DNA of 64,000 nt from Vibrio splendidus (GCF_024347615.1 NZ_AP025508.1:2790001-2854000), one strand, 5' to 3'. Positions 1 to 9,868 are shown, numbered from the stretch's first letter. Numbers and translations: made by a program. The notes: generated by a model not told the origin, from the letters alone.

Positions 1-39
1 TAAGAGCTCTTTTTTTTCTTAACTATCTAACTAAAGCAA

Positions 40-561
40 CTAACAGCCGTCTGTGAAAACTTCCACTTGGTAGTCATCATTTGCTTCCATTGCGGCCGTG
101 TATTTCACATAGCATTGGGTCTTCTCGATAGCGGTATTGAAATCATCACCCACCATATCCTTTAGATACTCAGATCGAGTGATAACCCAAATGTCAGGGG
201 TTTGCACTGAGCCGTTATTGTGAGCCGCCCAAGTCCACTCTGCGGTTAAATCGTGATAGCCCGACTCGATTGCAAGGAAGTTTTCCATACCTCCCTTTTG
301 AACCGCAGGATAACCGAACTGTACAGTACCGTAATCTGGAATCGAATAAGAAGCTTGATCTTCCATGCCCTCGACTGCTGCTTTTTCGAATGCTAAATCA
401 GCAGCTGTGTGAACGGACGCTCCTAACCCTTCAATAACCGAAGCCCTTGCATCATGTTGTATGTTTAAAAACCTAGGTGCTGCAACAACCGCTAAAACAC
501 CAATAATGACGATAACAACAATCAACTCGATAAGAGTAAAACCTTTAAGGTTTGCTTTCAT
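40..561 (-). CDS. type IV pilin-like protein (MSHA/GspG-like major pilin class)
   Basis: A 173-residue prepilin. The N-terminus is a textbook class III signal: a short positive leader ending in Gly, then FTLIELIVVIVIIGVLAVVA, with the conserved Glu at mature position 5 and a hydrophobic helix of about 22 residues. Two Cys near the C-terminus (KTQC... and the final DGC) would form the usual C-terminal disulfide loop. The product should be cleaved and N-methylated by a PilD-type peptidase and assembled into a pilus or pseudopilus. A GGAG ribosome site precedes the ATG. No other pilus genes are nearby, so it is an orphan pilin here; which assembly machine it uses cannot be told. Confidence 0.85.
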   Translation of the reverse strand: MKANLKGFTLIELIVVIVIIGVLAVVAAPRFLNIQHDARASVIEGLGASVHTAADLAFEKAAVEGMEDQASYSIPDYGTVQFGYPAVQKGGMENFLAIESGYHDLTAEWTWAAHNNGSVQTPDIWVITRSEYLKDMVGDDFNTAIEKTQCYVKYTAAMEANDDYQVEVFTDGC

Positions 562-628
562 TTTCTAGCTCCAACTTTAAGACGCACGAAAGGTAAGGTC
601 TTAAAGTCAGGCTTCTGTCATCAGAAAC

Positions 629-655
629 AAAAAAAGCGCCCTAAGGCGCTTCTTC
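629..655 (-). terminator. Rho-independent terminator after asd
   Basis: On the minus strand, arms AGCGCC/GGCGCT (635-650) are followed by a run of seven T. It lies just downstream of the asd stop and ahead of the pilin gene. Confidence 0.8.
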
Positions 656-681
656 GTTAATTATTCTCAAAAATGAGGCAG

Positions 682-1800
682 TTACGCTTTCTCAGCAAGG
701 ATAATGCGCAAAGTACGACGTAGTGGTTCTGCAGCACCCCAAAGTAATTGGTCACCGACAGTGAACGCGTTCAGGAAGTCGTTACCCATAGACATCTTAC
801 GCAGACGACCTACTGGTACAGACATAGTGCCTGTTACTTTCGCTGGTGTTAGCTCCTGTGCCGTGATGTCACGGTCATTAGGAACCACTTTAACCCAATC
901 ATTGTGCGTCGCGATGATCTCTTCGATCTCGTCCATTGGCACGTCTTGCTTAAGCTTGATTGTTAGTGCTTGAGCATGACAACGCATTGCACCGATTCGT
1001 ACACAAGTACCATCAATCGGGATTGGCTGACCATCTAGGCCAAGAATCTTGTTCGCTTCAACACCTGCTTTCCATTCTTCTTTGCTTTGACCATTTTCAC
1101 GCTTCACATCAATCCAAGGGATTAGTGAGCCCGCAAGCGGAGCACCAAATTGGTCTGTTGGGAATGAAGATGAACGAATGGTATCAGCGACTTTTTTATC
1201 AATATCAAGGATGGAACTTGAAGGGTTTGCTAGTTCTGAACTTACGCTATCGTTGATCACACCCATTTGTGAGATCAGTTCACGCATGTTCTTAGCACCT
1301 GCACCAGAAGCCGCTTGGTAAGTCATGGCACTCATCCACTCGACCATACCTTTCTCGTAAAGGCCACCCAAAGCCATAAGCATTAAGCTCACAGTACAGT
1401 TACCACCAACGAACGTGTTGGTGCCGTTGTGAATGCCTTGCTGGATTTGAGCCAAGTTAACAGGATCAAGAGTGATGATTGAATCAGCGTCCATACGTAA
1501 GGTAGAAGCCGCATCAATCCAGTAACCTTTCCATCCTGCTTGACGCAATGCTGGGTATACTTTTGATGTGTAATCGCCGCCTTGACAGGTAATCACAGCA
1601 TCAAGCTGTTTTAGGCTATCAATATCAAAAGCGTCTTGAAGTAGACCCGCATCTTTACCACCTAGAACAGGGGCAGGAATACCAATCTGAGATGTGCTGT
1701 AATAAACAGGCTCAATCAAGTCGAAGTCTTTCTCTTCAACCATACGTTGCATTAGTACAGAACCAACCATACCGCGCCAACCAACTAGACCTACTCTCAT
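682..1800 (-). CDS. asd: aspartate-semialdehyde dehydrogenase (enterobacterial type)
   Basis: A 372-residue NADPH-dependent enzyme that converts aspartyl phosphate to aspartate semialdehyde, the branch point to lysine/diaminopimelate, threonine and methionine. The N-terminus [14 protein letters not shown] is the nucleotide-binding loop. The catalytic Cys is about residue 135 in GGNCTVSLM, and [10 protein letters not shown] near residue 270 carries the substrate-binding Arg and catalytic His. Length matches the E. coli Asd class (about 367). It is monocistronic, with its own terminator. A second, distantly related Asd with an intact Cys lies at 58302-59315; the two-enzyme arrangement is known from V. 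cholerae. Confidence 0.95.
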   Translation of the reverse strand: MRVGLVGWRGMVGSVLMQRMVEEKDFDLIEPVYYSTSQIGIPAPVLGGKDAGLLQDAFDIDSLKQLDAVITCQGGDYTSKVYPALRQAGWKGYWIDAASTLRMDADSIITLDPVNLAQIQQGIHNGTNTFVGGNCTVSLMLMALGGLYEKGMVEWMSAMTYQAASGAGAKNMRELISQMGVINDSVSSELANPSSSILDIDKKVADTIRSSSFPTDQFGAPLAGSLIPWIDVKRENGQSKEEWKAGVEANKILGLDGQPIPIDGTCVRIGAMRCHAQALTIKLKQDVPMDEIEEIIATHNDWVKVVPNDRDITAQELTPAKVTGTMSVPVGRLRKMSMGNDFLNAFTVGDQLLWGAAEPLRRTLRIILAEKA

Positions 1801-2300
1801 CGCTCACTCTCCATGTATAAATTAAAAATTGCTCTCCCCCATCTATAAGTTTTTCAGAAACAGAACTCAAGCGCTTTTTGTCAAAAAGTGTAACTTTTTC
1901 GTTTCTTTTAAGTGAACGTAATGAATCGTGCAGTTATCTCTGTATCGACATTCAATGTCTGGACCATTGTTAAAACACCCATTATCGTCAAATTCAAACA
2001 TTTACATCGCCAAAACCGCTTGAATCGACACCCATCACAAACAGTAAATCCCTCTTTTAAACCAAGGTTAATCAGAATTATATTTTACAAAACGAAAACA
2101 ACGTGCGACAAACTTCAACATGTAACAATCATGAATTTAACAAAATTTCAGATTATGAAACCACAATTGATTGAGTTAACAGTCAAATATCACAACTTGG
2201 GCGTATTTTTTCGATATAATAAACTAATTACTGTAGTGTCCATTTTGCACCACACACTATAACGAAGCACTATAAATGCTCGAATTAACAAGAGGCTTTT
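1801..2300. other. AT-rich divergent intergenic region (asd / NhaC-type gene)
   Basis: Five hundred bases between divergent genes. An in-frame stretch at 1912-2262 has no ribosome site and a composition unlike a protein, so I do not call it. A perfect TATAAT sits at 2215-2220 without a convincing -35, and an AGAGG ribosome site precedes the ATG at 2301. I found no lysine riboswitch core although both flanking genes would be plausible targets. Confidence 0.4.
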
Positions 2301-3737
2301 ATGAAGCAGAGTAAAACTCGCCTACCGAACCTATTACAGGTATTCATCGCGTTAGGACTATTTCTATCCCTTGCTTTTTCCTTTACAGCAAAGCTTGACC
2401 TTCCAATTCAACTTGCCTTGTATATTGGTTGGTTCATTATCATGGTTCTTGGTATTCGTCTTGGCCACGAATACAAAGACTTAGAAAAAGCAGCACTCAA
2501 AGGAATATCCAATGGCTTAGGCGCGGTTTTAATACTTTTAGCCGTTGGCGCTCTTGTTGGTACTTGGATCTCAGGCGGGATCGTACCTACTATCATTTAC
2601 TATGGTCTGAAAGCTATCCACCCTTCTATCTTCCTTTTAGCGACCATGATCATCTGTTCTCTAACCGCATTGGCGACCGGTACGTCTTGGGGTGCTGCGG
2701 GTACTGCAGGCATCGCGATGATGGGTATTGGCCAAGGCTTAGGTGTTCCAGCACCAATTACAGCGGGTGCGGTGCTATCAGGTTGTTACTTCGGTGACAA
2801 GATGTCTCCACTTTCTGATTCAGTGATTCTGGCTTCTTCAATGTCTGGTGTCGAAGTGGTTGAACACATCAAAGGCATGCTGCCTGTTGCGCTAATCAGC
2901 TACATTATTACTGGCATCATGTTTACTGCGTTTGGTTTCCACTACGCAGGTAATGTTGACATGAGCCAAGTAGATTCTGTCATCAAAGCTATGGAAGTTC
3001 AGTTCTACATCACGCCTTACTCATTCGTTCCAGTACTTATCGTGCTTGGCCTGTTGGCTTTCCGTATGCCTTCATTCCCAGTAATCAGCTTTGGTTCTCT
3101 GCTAGGTATTATCTGGGCGGTCATGATCCAAGAGATCGATTTCCTAACGGCATTCAATACTGCTTGGGCACCGTTCTCTATCTCATCTGGCGTAGAATTC
3201 ATTGATTCTATTCTTAACCGTGGCGGCATGTCTTCAATGCTTGGTTCGGTTGCGGTTATCGTATTTGGTCTAGGTTTTGGTGGCTTACTGGATAAAGTGG
3301 GCGTACTAGAGACAATTGCTAAAGTGTTCGAGCGCCGTGTAAACAGCGCAGGTTCTCTAGCAACCAGCACCATTGGTACGGCTTTCATGGGTAACGTGTT
3401 CGGTTCTGCGATGTACGTATCGTTAATCCTTACGCCAAAAATCTGTGCAAAGAACTACGACCGCTTGGGCTACAAACGTAAGAACCTATCTCGTAATGCT
3501 GAGTTTGGCGGCACGTTAACGTCAGGCATGGTTCCTTGGAGTGATAACGGTATCTACATGGCGAGTATTCTAGGCGTTGCAACGTTATCTTACGCACCGT
3601 TCATGTGGCTAAGCTTCATCTGTATCATCGTGACTATCGTGACCTCTTACATGGGGTGGTTCGTTGATAAGTGTGAACCAACAGCACCAGCCGTTGAAAC
3701 TGAAGAAGCGGCAGAGCTTACTAAGCAGCAAGCATAA
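2301..3737 (+). CDS. nhaC: NhaC-family Na+/H+ antiporter
   Basis: A 478-residue inner-membrane protein with about a dozen hydrophobic helices. Family signatures visible are TGTSWGAAGTAGIAMMGIG around residue 130 and GDKMSPLSDSVILASS around residue 165, which holds the polar residues conserved in NhaC exchangers. The C-terminal tail is short and Glu/Ala rich. It should exchange Na+ for H+ across the cytoplasmic membrane, in keeping with a marine sodium-based physiology. Some NhaC relatives carry amino acids or other organic solutes instead, so the substrate is inferred. It stands alone, divergent from asd and convergent with the lipoprotein gene. Confidence 0.85.
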   Translation: MKQSKTRLPNLLQVFIALGLFLSLAFSFTAKLDLPIQLALYIGWFIIMVLGIRLGHEYKDLEKAALKGISNGLGAVLILLAVGALVGTWISGGIVPTIIYYGLKAIHPSIFLLATMIICSLTALATGTSWGAAGTAGIAMMGIGQGLGVPAPITAGAVLSGCYFGDKMSPLSDSVILASSMSGVEVVEHIKGMLPVALISYIITGIMFTAFGFHYAGNVDMSQVDSVIKAMEVQFYITPYSFVPVLIVLGLLAFRMPSFPVISFGSLLGIIWAVMIQEIDFLTAFNTAWAPFSISSGVEFIDSILNRGGMSSMLGSVAVIVFGLGFGGLLDKVGVLETIAKVFERRVNSAGSLATSTIGTAFMGNVFGSAMYVSLILTPKICAKNYDRLGYKRKNLSRNAEFGGTLTSGMVPWSDNGIYMASILGVATLSYAPFMWLSFICIIVTIVTSYMGWFVDKCEPTAPAVETEEAAELTKQQA

Positions 3738-3792
3738 GTTAATGCCTCAGAACTTTAGAAAGTAAGCACAAAAACGTTAATGATATAAATGC

Positions 3793-3822
3793 AAAAAGAG
3801 CGCCCTAGAGCGCTCTTTTTTT
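3793..3822. terminator. bidirectional Rho-independent terminator
   Basis: Arms GAGCGC/GCGCTC (3798-3815) with an A-tract before and a T-tract after. It can serve both the antiporter gene (+) and the converging lipoprotein gene (-). Confidence 0.85.
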
Positions 3823-3845
3823 GATCTACTGGTTTATCTATTTAT

Positions 3846-5024
3846 TTATCTATTTATGGTTCGCTTACCCAACCAGTAGCCGATGCCTAACGGTGCAAAG
3901 AACACCACTAAGATAAACAGGATGAAATAGATAATCACACTTTTGATTAACTCCATCAGCTTATCAATCGCCAGTACCACCACCTCTTGAGATACGCGGT
4001 CAAGGTCTTGCGTAAACAACTCCCTTTCTGAAGTCACGATACCTGCAATCTCAATGCGCTCTTTCGCAATCATCTCTACCAGAGCTTCTCTTTCACGTGT
4101 CACCATTTTTTCTAACGCCACACGCTCTTCAGTTAGCATCGCTAATTTCTGGTCTGTCTTGTCGCTAAGATCGTTGAGTAGAGGCTGCATTTCTGTCGAC
4201 ATAATAGAAGCCAGTGTTTGCATGTACTCAGGGTTGTTCTCGATGAAGTCTTGCATGCTTGCTGACGTTTGACGAAGACTTTCCAGCGTCATCGATAGGT
4301 CTTCACCCGTTAGCGAGCTGTTTAACGCAACCAGCTCCGCTTTCCAAGACATTAGTTTAGGCGTCTGGTCAGCCATCAAACTTAAACGATCGGATGCGTC
4401 ACTCATGGCTTCTGGCATAGTGCCTAAGCTCTGGACAATTTGCGACTCGTCTTTATCTAGGTAGCTCAGCCATTCTCGGTAAGCAGGTGTGCTTCTGAAT
4501 GTGAGGTCTTTAAATGGGTGGCTAGCAGCAAACTGCGCAACGAACACTTTGCTGTTCTTGAAATCACTGGAGCTCAATACACCCTTTGCCAGTTTTTCTG
4601 CTTCTTGATCAAGAAAACGAGCAGTCTCTACCGCATCATCCGTCGCGAACAGATCCGCGCCATCGCCTTGGCGATAAAACTGATTCATTCGGGCTGTGAA
4701 CACCCACGAGTCGATTAAGGCAGACATCGGTGACGTTTGATAAGCCGCTTGCTGTAAGCCCTGCTCCGCATGGATCTTCCAAAGCAAGACGTAAGATTGA
4801 TGTAAGGTGTCATCAGCAGGGTAAGATTGAGCAATGAGATCGGCTGAGTCTTCTACTCGCATAAAAAACATCTTGGCGTATTCACGCGTCATGATTCGAG
4901 CATTCAGCTCTTGTTGAGTGAGAGGCGTCGTCTGAGTATCTAACTTAACTTCTAATAGAGAACAACCACTTAGCACAACACTAAGCACCAACACCATCCA
5001 ACGTCGACTCGAAAATCGTAACAT
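3846..5024 (-). CDS. lipoprotein with C-terminal membrane helix, unknown function
   Basis: A 392-residue protein I do not recognise. I start it at the ATG at 5024, which has an AGAGG ribosome site eight bases upstream; an in-frame TTG at 5039 is less likely. The N-terminus is a lipoprotein signal with lipobox LSGC at about residues 18-21. The middle is helical. Roughly residues 285-345 form a charged coiled coil with repeated (T/K)ERE/ERxE elements. A single strong membrane helix (IIYFILFILVVFFAPLGIGYWL) closes the protein. Lipid anchor plus terminal helix suggests it may span the periplasm. It follows the Hpt gene on the same strand after 76 bases and may form an operon with it. Confidence 0.7.
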   Translation of the reverse strand: MLRFSSRRWMVLVLSVVLSGCSLLEVKLDTQTTPLTQQELNARIMTREYAKMFFMRVEDSADLIAQSYPADDTLHQSYVLLWKIHAEQGLQQAAYQTSPMSALIDSWVFTARMNQFYRQGDGADLFATDDAVETARFLDQEAEKLAKGVLSSSDFKNSKVFVAQFAASHPFKDLTFRSTPAYREWLSYLDKDESQIVQSLGTMPEAMSDASDRLSLMADQTPKLMSWKAELVALNSSLTGEDLSMTLESLRQTSASMQDFIENNPEYMQTLASIMSTEMQPLLNDLSDKTDQKLAMLTEERVALEKMVTREREALVEMIAKERIEIAGIVTSERELFTQDLDRVSQEVVVLAIDKLMELIKSVIIYFILFILVVFFAPLGIGYWLGKRTINR

Positions 5025-5100
5025 GTAAACCTCTGACAAAGACTAAGGGCGCGGATTGTATGAGCACTTCGTCAGAGTATTGTCAAAATTCCTACAAAAG

Positions 5101-6471
5101 TTAACGCTGCTTATCTAAATATTCAAACGCAGCATCTATAGAGGCTTTTATTGCCGCCTCTAGTTCTTCTAAATCGTGTTCACTGATCGCTCTCGACTGT
5201 TTCATTGTCATTTCAATGGTTGCTGCAATGATCGCTAATCGAGATGCTTTGATACTGCCAGCCACACCTTTTAAGCTATGTACAATACGAGCAGCAGAGG
5301 TTTCATCTTTAGTGAGAAGAGATTTGAACTTCGTGTAATCATCAGCGTGATCTTGTACAAAAACACCAAGTAGCAATTCGACAGACTCAGCATCACCATC
5401 AAGCGTTTCTAGCATGTCTTCAATATCAATCGCAGGCTTCGAATCAGTGACACTTGCGATGTGTTTCTCTGCCACTGGAGTTTCCTCAGTGTTCTGCTGA
5501 ACAATTTTCTGGCTTGTTACGTTAACGCCCTCTTGAGGTTGAAGGTCGGGATGTTTACTCGGTGGCGTAATCTCCAATACGGAAGAGTCATCACTTGGTT
5601 GCTTCACCGCAGAGGAAGCATTTTCCTTACTTGAATCGGTAACTGGTTCAGGGCTCAGTTCTTTGTCTGCTTGTTGAATCAATTTTCTCGATCTAACACC
5701 CCACAACACTAATGTGATCATCGTTACCAAGCTTAAACCTAGCATCACTAGCAATAGGTTAAACTGACGGTCATGGAACTCAGCTTCAAGTTTAATGATC
5801 TGTTCGTTCACCGAGTTTTTCTTGATTTTATCGACTAAATAATTGAGCTGAGCGTAATCACTCAACAACGCTGAGGCATCAGCCAATAACTGTTGCAGTG
5901 CGTCTTGCTCTTCAGTTTTTAATGAATATGATTTTTCTAGAATGGAATCAAACGCACGATAAGTCGCTGACGAGCTTTGATTGTCAGAATACATCGCTTC
6001 AAAGACAACAACGCCGAATTCATTGAGTAGCGGTTTTAGTTTAGGGGAAAGCTCTTTATCAGCGCGCAGTATCTTAATATTGTCAACAATGTCTTGAACC
6101 TGGCTTTCTATCGGGATGAACTCATCAAACTTTTCTAGGAACTGATCGGCTACATAAAGCAGTTGATTCACATCAGGGCGAAACAAGGCGTGTTGAAAAT
6201 CAGATTCAATCTGCAGTCGGATCGAATAAACCAACTGAGCATCAAGTGCTAACTCATTGATACGAGAGACTCGCAGCGGCTCAGAGAAATAAAGCGATTG
6301 CCTCAATTCATTGACGCGAATGCCGAGTTCTTCAATTTGAGCAAGAGAATTGGTGTAGGAACGGCTTAGATTAAGGAGAGCCAATGAAGGAAGTAGCCAC
6401 AGAGCCATGAGCACAACCAAGAAAGTGGCCGGTTTTTTAAAGCGTTTGGGCTTTGCTACTGATTGTTCCAT
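5101..6471 (-). CDS. membrane-anchored histidine phosphotransfer (Hpt) protein
   Basis: A 456-residue protein. Two membrane helices (about residues 15-36 and 238-258) flank a roughly 200-residue helical periplasmic domain, as in a chemoreceptor or sensor kinase. After the second helix comes an acidic, Ser/Pro-rich linker, then a C-terminal Hpt domain with the phospho-accepting His at about residue 398 in IVHSLKGVAGS. There is no HAMP, histidine-kinase, ATPase or receiver domain. So it has a sensor-like topology but only phosphotransfer chemistry, and must receive phosphate from a partner encoded elsewhere. No cognate kinase or receiver is adjacent. The next gene downstream is the lipoprotein at 3846-5024. 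Confidence 0.8.
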   Translation of the reverse strand: MEQSVAKPKRFKKPATFLVVLMALWLLPSLALLNLSRSYTNSLAQIEELGIRVNELRQSLYFSEPLRVSRINELALDAQLVYSIRLQIESDFQHALFRPDVNQLLYVADQFLEKFDEFIPIESQVQDIVDNIKILRADKELSPKLKPLLNEFGVVVFEAMYSDNQSSSATYRAFDSILEKSYSLKTEEQDALQQLLADASALLSDYAQLNYLVDKIKKNSVNEQIIKLEAEFHDRQFNLLLVMLGLSLVTMITLVLWGVRSRKLIQQADKELSPEPVTDSSKENASSAVKQPSDDSSVLEITPPSKHPDLQPQEGVNVTSQKIVQQNTEETPVAEKHIASVTDSKPAIDIEDMLETLDGDAESVELLLGVFVQDHADDYTKFKSLLTKDETSAARIVHSLKGVAGSIKASRLAIIAATIEMTMKQSRAISEHDLEELEAAIKASIDAAFEYLDKQR

Positions 6472-6576
6472 CTATATTCCTTGTGCGTGTTAACTTGAAG
6501 CCATGACACTTGCTAAAAGACTAAGCACAAAACAAGCGACAACATCTTGCTGCCGCTTTTACTCGTTAACTTCGGA

Positions 6577-7581
6577 CTATGACTTATTGCGAGTCAGTTG
6601 GTCACGTAAGTTCGGTGGAGTGCCTTTAATCGTTAGCGTGTCTGTCTCCGGATCGTAAAAGATACGTTCGCCTAGAAGCAGACTATCAAAACTAACATTC
6701 AAACCGCCACCAGCACCAACAAATTTTGTTAGTTTACGCATAGTTGCGCGATCAGCAGGGAAACTGTCTTCTAACTCGTAGCCTTGCTCACTAGTATAGT
6801 CAAAGAAGCTTGTACCATCTGTGCTTGCTGGCAGTTCTCCAGAAAGTTCACGAACTTGAACTTCATCGCCCGCTTTTAGCTGTTCGTTACAGTAATCCGC
6901 AACCTGCTTTTTATAGCTGATCGCTTCTTCTTTTTCTAACTTAGAGTCTGAAACGAAATCTTCTACCGCTTGCATCAGTACTTGGTTTTGCTGTTTCGCA
7001 TCCAAACCGACTTCAGCTTGTAAGAAATCTAAGAAGAAATCCGCGACTTTACGGCCAACACGTCCTTTAATGTAAGTTAAGTAACGGTTTGACTCTTTGT
7101 CTGTGTCGTATGTTGAAAGATCAAGGCGCGCCACAATATCCATCTTTGAGATATCAAGGTAATCAGTCGCACTGATGTCTAGCCCTTCAGTCACTTTCAA
7201 ACTTTGGTTCGAAGGCAGTAAACCAATGAAAAGGTAGTCTGTCGCCAGTGATTGGTATTCAGCGAGTACCAAAGTGCCTTCGTCAGCAAATGGGTACTTC
7301 GATAACTCATCTTTTAGACGTAGCGCACTTTTTTGAGAGAAATCATAGAAACTTTGCTCTCCCGCTCGAAATTCATGCAACGACTGCTGGAATTCGCTGT
7401 CGGATTTGAAAGAACCAAACCCTTTGCCTGCTTTTGAATTAAAAACACGGTGAAGTTCAGCAACTAGGCTTTCAGATGAAGCATCGTTCTCTAGAGATTC
7501 AGCACGATAGTTAACAATCAGCTCATCCTGATCGTTCTTGCTCAGCTGGTGTAAAATTACGTTGGAAAGGTGAAGGCTCAT
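6577..7581 (-). CDS. yejK: nucleoid-associated protein YejK (NdpA)
   Basis: A 334-residue cytoplasmic protein of the YejK/NdpA family, full length. The N-terminus MSLHLSNVILHQLSKND and the ending TLTIKGTPPNLRDQL are typical. The family localises to the nucleoid and is implicated in modulating topoisomerase function in E. coli. It is divergent from yejL-yejM, the same order as in enteric bacteria, and its 84-base intergenic region must hold both promoters. Confidence 0.93.
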   Translation of the reverse strand: MSLHLSNVILHQLSKNDQDELIVNYRAESLENDASSESLVAELHRVFNSKAGKGFGSFKSDSEFQQSLHEFRAGEQSFYDFSQKSALRLKDELSKYPFADEGTLVLAEYQSLATDYLFIGLLPSNQSLKVTEGLDISATDYLDISKMDIVARLDLSTYDTDKESNRYLTYIKGRVGRKVADFFLDFLQAEVGLDAKQQNQVLMQAVEDFVSDSKLEKEEAISYKKQVADYCNEQLKAGDEVQVRELSGELPASTDGTSFFDYTSEQGYELEDSFPADRATMRKLTKFVGAGGGLNVSFDSLLLGERIFYDPETDTLTIKGTPPNLRDQLTRNKS

Positions 7582-7665
7582 AGTGAAAATATTACCGTTC
7601 AGGTTTCAGTTGTCGTGCATAGTAGGTTATCATAAGCCGCTTTTACTATCATTATTAGAGTCCTT

Positions 7666-7893
7666 ATGCCGATTATATCTAAATACACAGATGATCAAGT
7701 TGAAAAAATCCTAGCTGAAGTAGGTGCTGTACTCACTAAGCACAAAGCTTCACCAGAACTTTCACTGATGATCGCTGGAAATATCGCAACCAATGTCTTA
7801 AATCAGAATGTTGCTGCTTCACAACGCAAAGGAATTGCTGAAAAATTTGCCGAAGCTTTAATCTCTTCTCTTGAAGATAAAAAGTCTCACTAA
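7666..7893 (+). CDS. yejL: YejL family protein (DUF1414)
   Basis: A 75-residue, soluble, all-helical protein matching YejL throughout ([16 protein letters not shown]...). Function is unknown. It is conserved between yejK and yejM, and yejM begins 29 bases after its stop, so the two are probably co-transcribed. Confidence 0.92.
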
Positions 7894-7921
7894 ATTTGAT
7901 TGACGGATAAAAGAATTATAA

Positions 7922-9730
7922 ATGGTAGACAGCGCAAACTCATATAGCGATCGCGTATCTCGACTTGTTGGTTGGGGTCACTGGTTTGCATTTTTCAACA
8001 TCATTGCTGCGATGTTGATTGGTACTCGTTATATTACTCAATCTGCTTGGCCAGAAACCCTACTGGGTCAATTTTATTTGGCTGCATCTTGGGTTGGTCA
8101 TTTCGGGTTTTTAGTATTCGCGCTTTATCTACTAGTGCTGTTTCCGCTCACTTTTATTCTTCCGTCGAGGAAGTTATTACGTTTGGTTGCCGTTTGCTTT
8201 GCAACCATAGGTTTAACTGTCCTACTGATTGATACCCAAACGTATCAAAATATAAACCTCCACCTGACACCTGTCGTGTGGGAGGTTTTATTCAGTGGAG
8301 AGGAGTCTGCATTCACATCTGATTTGCAACACCTCTTCATTGTTATGCCACTTATCTTCTTATTGCAGCTAGGTCTGTCTGAGTGGGTTTGGCGTAAGCA
8401 ACGTAAACTGTCTCATAAACACATTGGCCGTCCGATTACTGCCGTCTTCTTCTTGTGTTTCATCAGCAGCCACTTGACCTACATGTGGGCTGATGCATAT
8501 TTCTACAACCCAATTACTAGCCAGAAAGCGAACTTCCCACTGTCATACCCAATGACAGCGAAAAGCTTTATGGAAAAACATGGCCTATTAGACCGTGAAG
8601 AGTATCTACAGCGTTTAGAAGCCAACAAAGAGAACGTAAACTTAGTTAGCTACCCGCTCGAAAAAATTCAATACAACCGCCGCAGTGATGATCTTAATAT
8701 CCTGATGGTGAGTGTAAACAACCTTCGCTCTGATGCACTTAATGCCACAGCGATGCCAAACAGCTACGCATACTCACAACAATCGATCAACTTCACCAAT
8801 CACTACAGTTCAAGTAACGACATGTTTGGTATCTTCGGTTTGTTCTATGGCCTTCCAAGCAGCTATGCAAGCAGCATCGAAGCTCAGGGTTCAAGTGCAG
8901 TACTGTTGGACGTTTTAGATAATCACAATTATAAGTTTGCGGCTTTCAGTGGCGACAACTTTGACGATGCACTTTACTCGGAAATCATCTTCCGAGGCCG
9001 TGATGTTATGCCAGAGCAAGCAACTTATGATGACAAAAGCGCGATACAAGCTTGGTCTAACTGGATTCAATCACCACAAGCTAAACGTCCTTGGTTTAAC
9101 TTCATTGAGCTGACCACGCTGGATAACTTCTCTAGCTACGATTCAAGTTCAGAGTCAGACTCAACGTTAACGACAGCAGAACGTTTTGCTGCAGACTATC
9201 AAAAGTCTGCTCAAGCAGCCGATGCTCAGCTAGCAACAATCTACGCTGAACTGGAACGCTTAGAGCTAACCGACAACACGGTGGTTATCATTACCTCTAA
9301 TCACGGTAGCGAGTTTAACGAAACTAAGACCAACAGCTGGGGCGCAAACTCCAACTACAGTCGTTATCAGTTACAAGTGCCACTATTTATCAGCTGGCCT
9401 GGTAAGTCTGCTTCTGAATATACTCACCGTTCTAGTCATTTAGACGTGTCCGTAACATTGATGCAAGAGCTATTGGGCGTATCTTCAAACCCAACAGATT
9501 TCAGTAGCGGTCGCAGCCTGTTTAATGAGCGTAAAAGAAAGTGGATTCTCGCGGGTGACTCACGTGAACTTGCCCTTGTTACCGACCAGCAAACCACTGT
9601 GTTAGATAAATTTGGTAACTATAAATTGTACGATCAGAATTACAAACGTCTGAAAAACGTAAGCCCTCGCTTACCGGTATTAATGCAAGGCCTAACAGAG
9701 CTGCAGCGTTTCTACACAAAAAATGACTAA
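7922..9730 (+). CDS. yejM: inner-membrane LPS-sensing protein YejM (PbgA/LapC)
   Basis: A 602-residue inner-membrane protein. About five N-terminal membrane helices (residues 1-190, a DUF3413-type domain) precede a periplasmic sulfatase/phosphoethanolamine-transferase-like domain (from about residue 255, NILMVSVNNLRSDALN). In E. coli, YejM binds lipid A and controls LapB/FtsH degradation of LpxC, balancing LPS synthesis. The sulfatase fold here has Asn-Asn-Leu-Arg-Ser in place of a metal-binding nucleophile motif, in line with a non-enzymatic role. It is the last gene of the yejL-yejM unit and is followed by a strong terminator. Confidence 0.92.
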   Translation: MVDSANSYSDRVSRLVGWGHWFAFFNIIAAMLIGTRYITQSAWPETLLGQFYLAASWVGHFGFLVFALYLLVLFPLTFILPSRKLLRLVAVCFATIGLTVLLIDTQTYQNINLHLTPVVWEVLFSGEESAFTSDLQHLFIVMPLIFLLQLGLSEWVWRKQRKLSHKHIGRPITAVFFLCFISSHLTYMWADAYFYNPITSQKANFPLSYPMTAKSFMEKHGLLDREEYLQRLEANKENVNLVSYPLEKIQYNRRSDDLNILMVSVNNLRSDALNATAMPNSYAYSQQSINFTNHYSSSNDMFGIFGLFYGLPSSYASSIEAQGSSAVLLDVLDNHNYKFAAFSGDNFDDALYSEIIFRGRDVMPEQATYDDKSAIQAWSNWIQSPQAKRPWFNFIELTTLDNFSSYDSSSESDSTLTTAERFAADYQKSAQAADAQLATIYAELERLELTDNTVVIITSNHGSEFNETKTNSWGANSNYSRYQLQVPLFISWPGKSASEYTHRSSHLDVSVTLMQELLGVSSNPTDFSSGRSLFNERKRKWILAGDSRELALVTDQQTTVLDKFGNYKLYDQNYKRLKNVSPRLPVLMQGLTELQRFYTKND

Positions 9731-9745
9731 ATAGTCACCAAACAG

Positions 9746-9774
9746 AAAAGGGAAGCTAATGGCTTCCCTTTTTT
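9746..9774 (+). terminator. Rho-independent terminator after yejM
   Basis: Stem GGGAAGC/GCTTCCC (9750-9768) followed by six T, 20 bases after the yejM stop. Confidence 0.88.
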
Positions 9775-9829
9775 ATTGCCGCTAATGACTAGAAAACAAG
9801 CAACCAAACAAGATTATGATAATTAAGGG

Positions 9830-9858
9830 TTTACAAGGCACTCTCCCCCTTATATTAT
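9830..9858 (+). promoter_or_regulatory. sigma-70 promoter of tRNA-Ser copy 1
   Basis: -35 TTTACA (9830-9835), a 17-base spacer and -10 TATTAT (9853-9858), ending 10 bases before the tRNA. Confidence 0.8.
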
Positions 9859-9868
9859 TCACGCCAAT

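Noticed and set aside
1912..2262. 116-codon frame between asd and the NhaC-type gene
   Set aside because: No ribosome site, no recognisable pattern, and it overlaps the likely promoter of the antiporter gene.
1801..2300. Possible lysine riboswitch near asd and an NhaC-type transporter
   Set aside because: I searched for the conserved lysine-riboswitch core by eye and found nothing resembling it.
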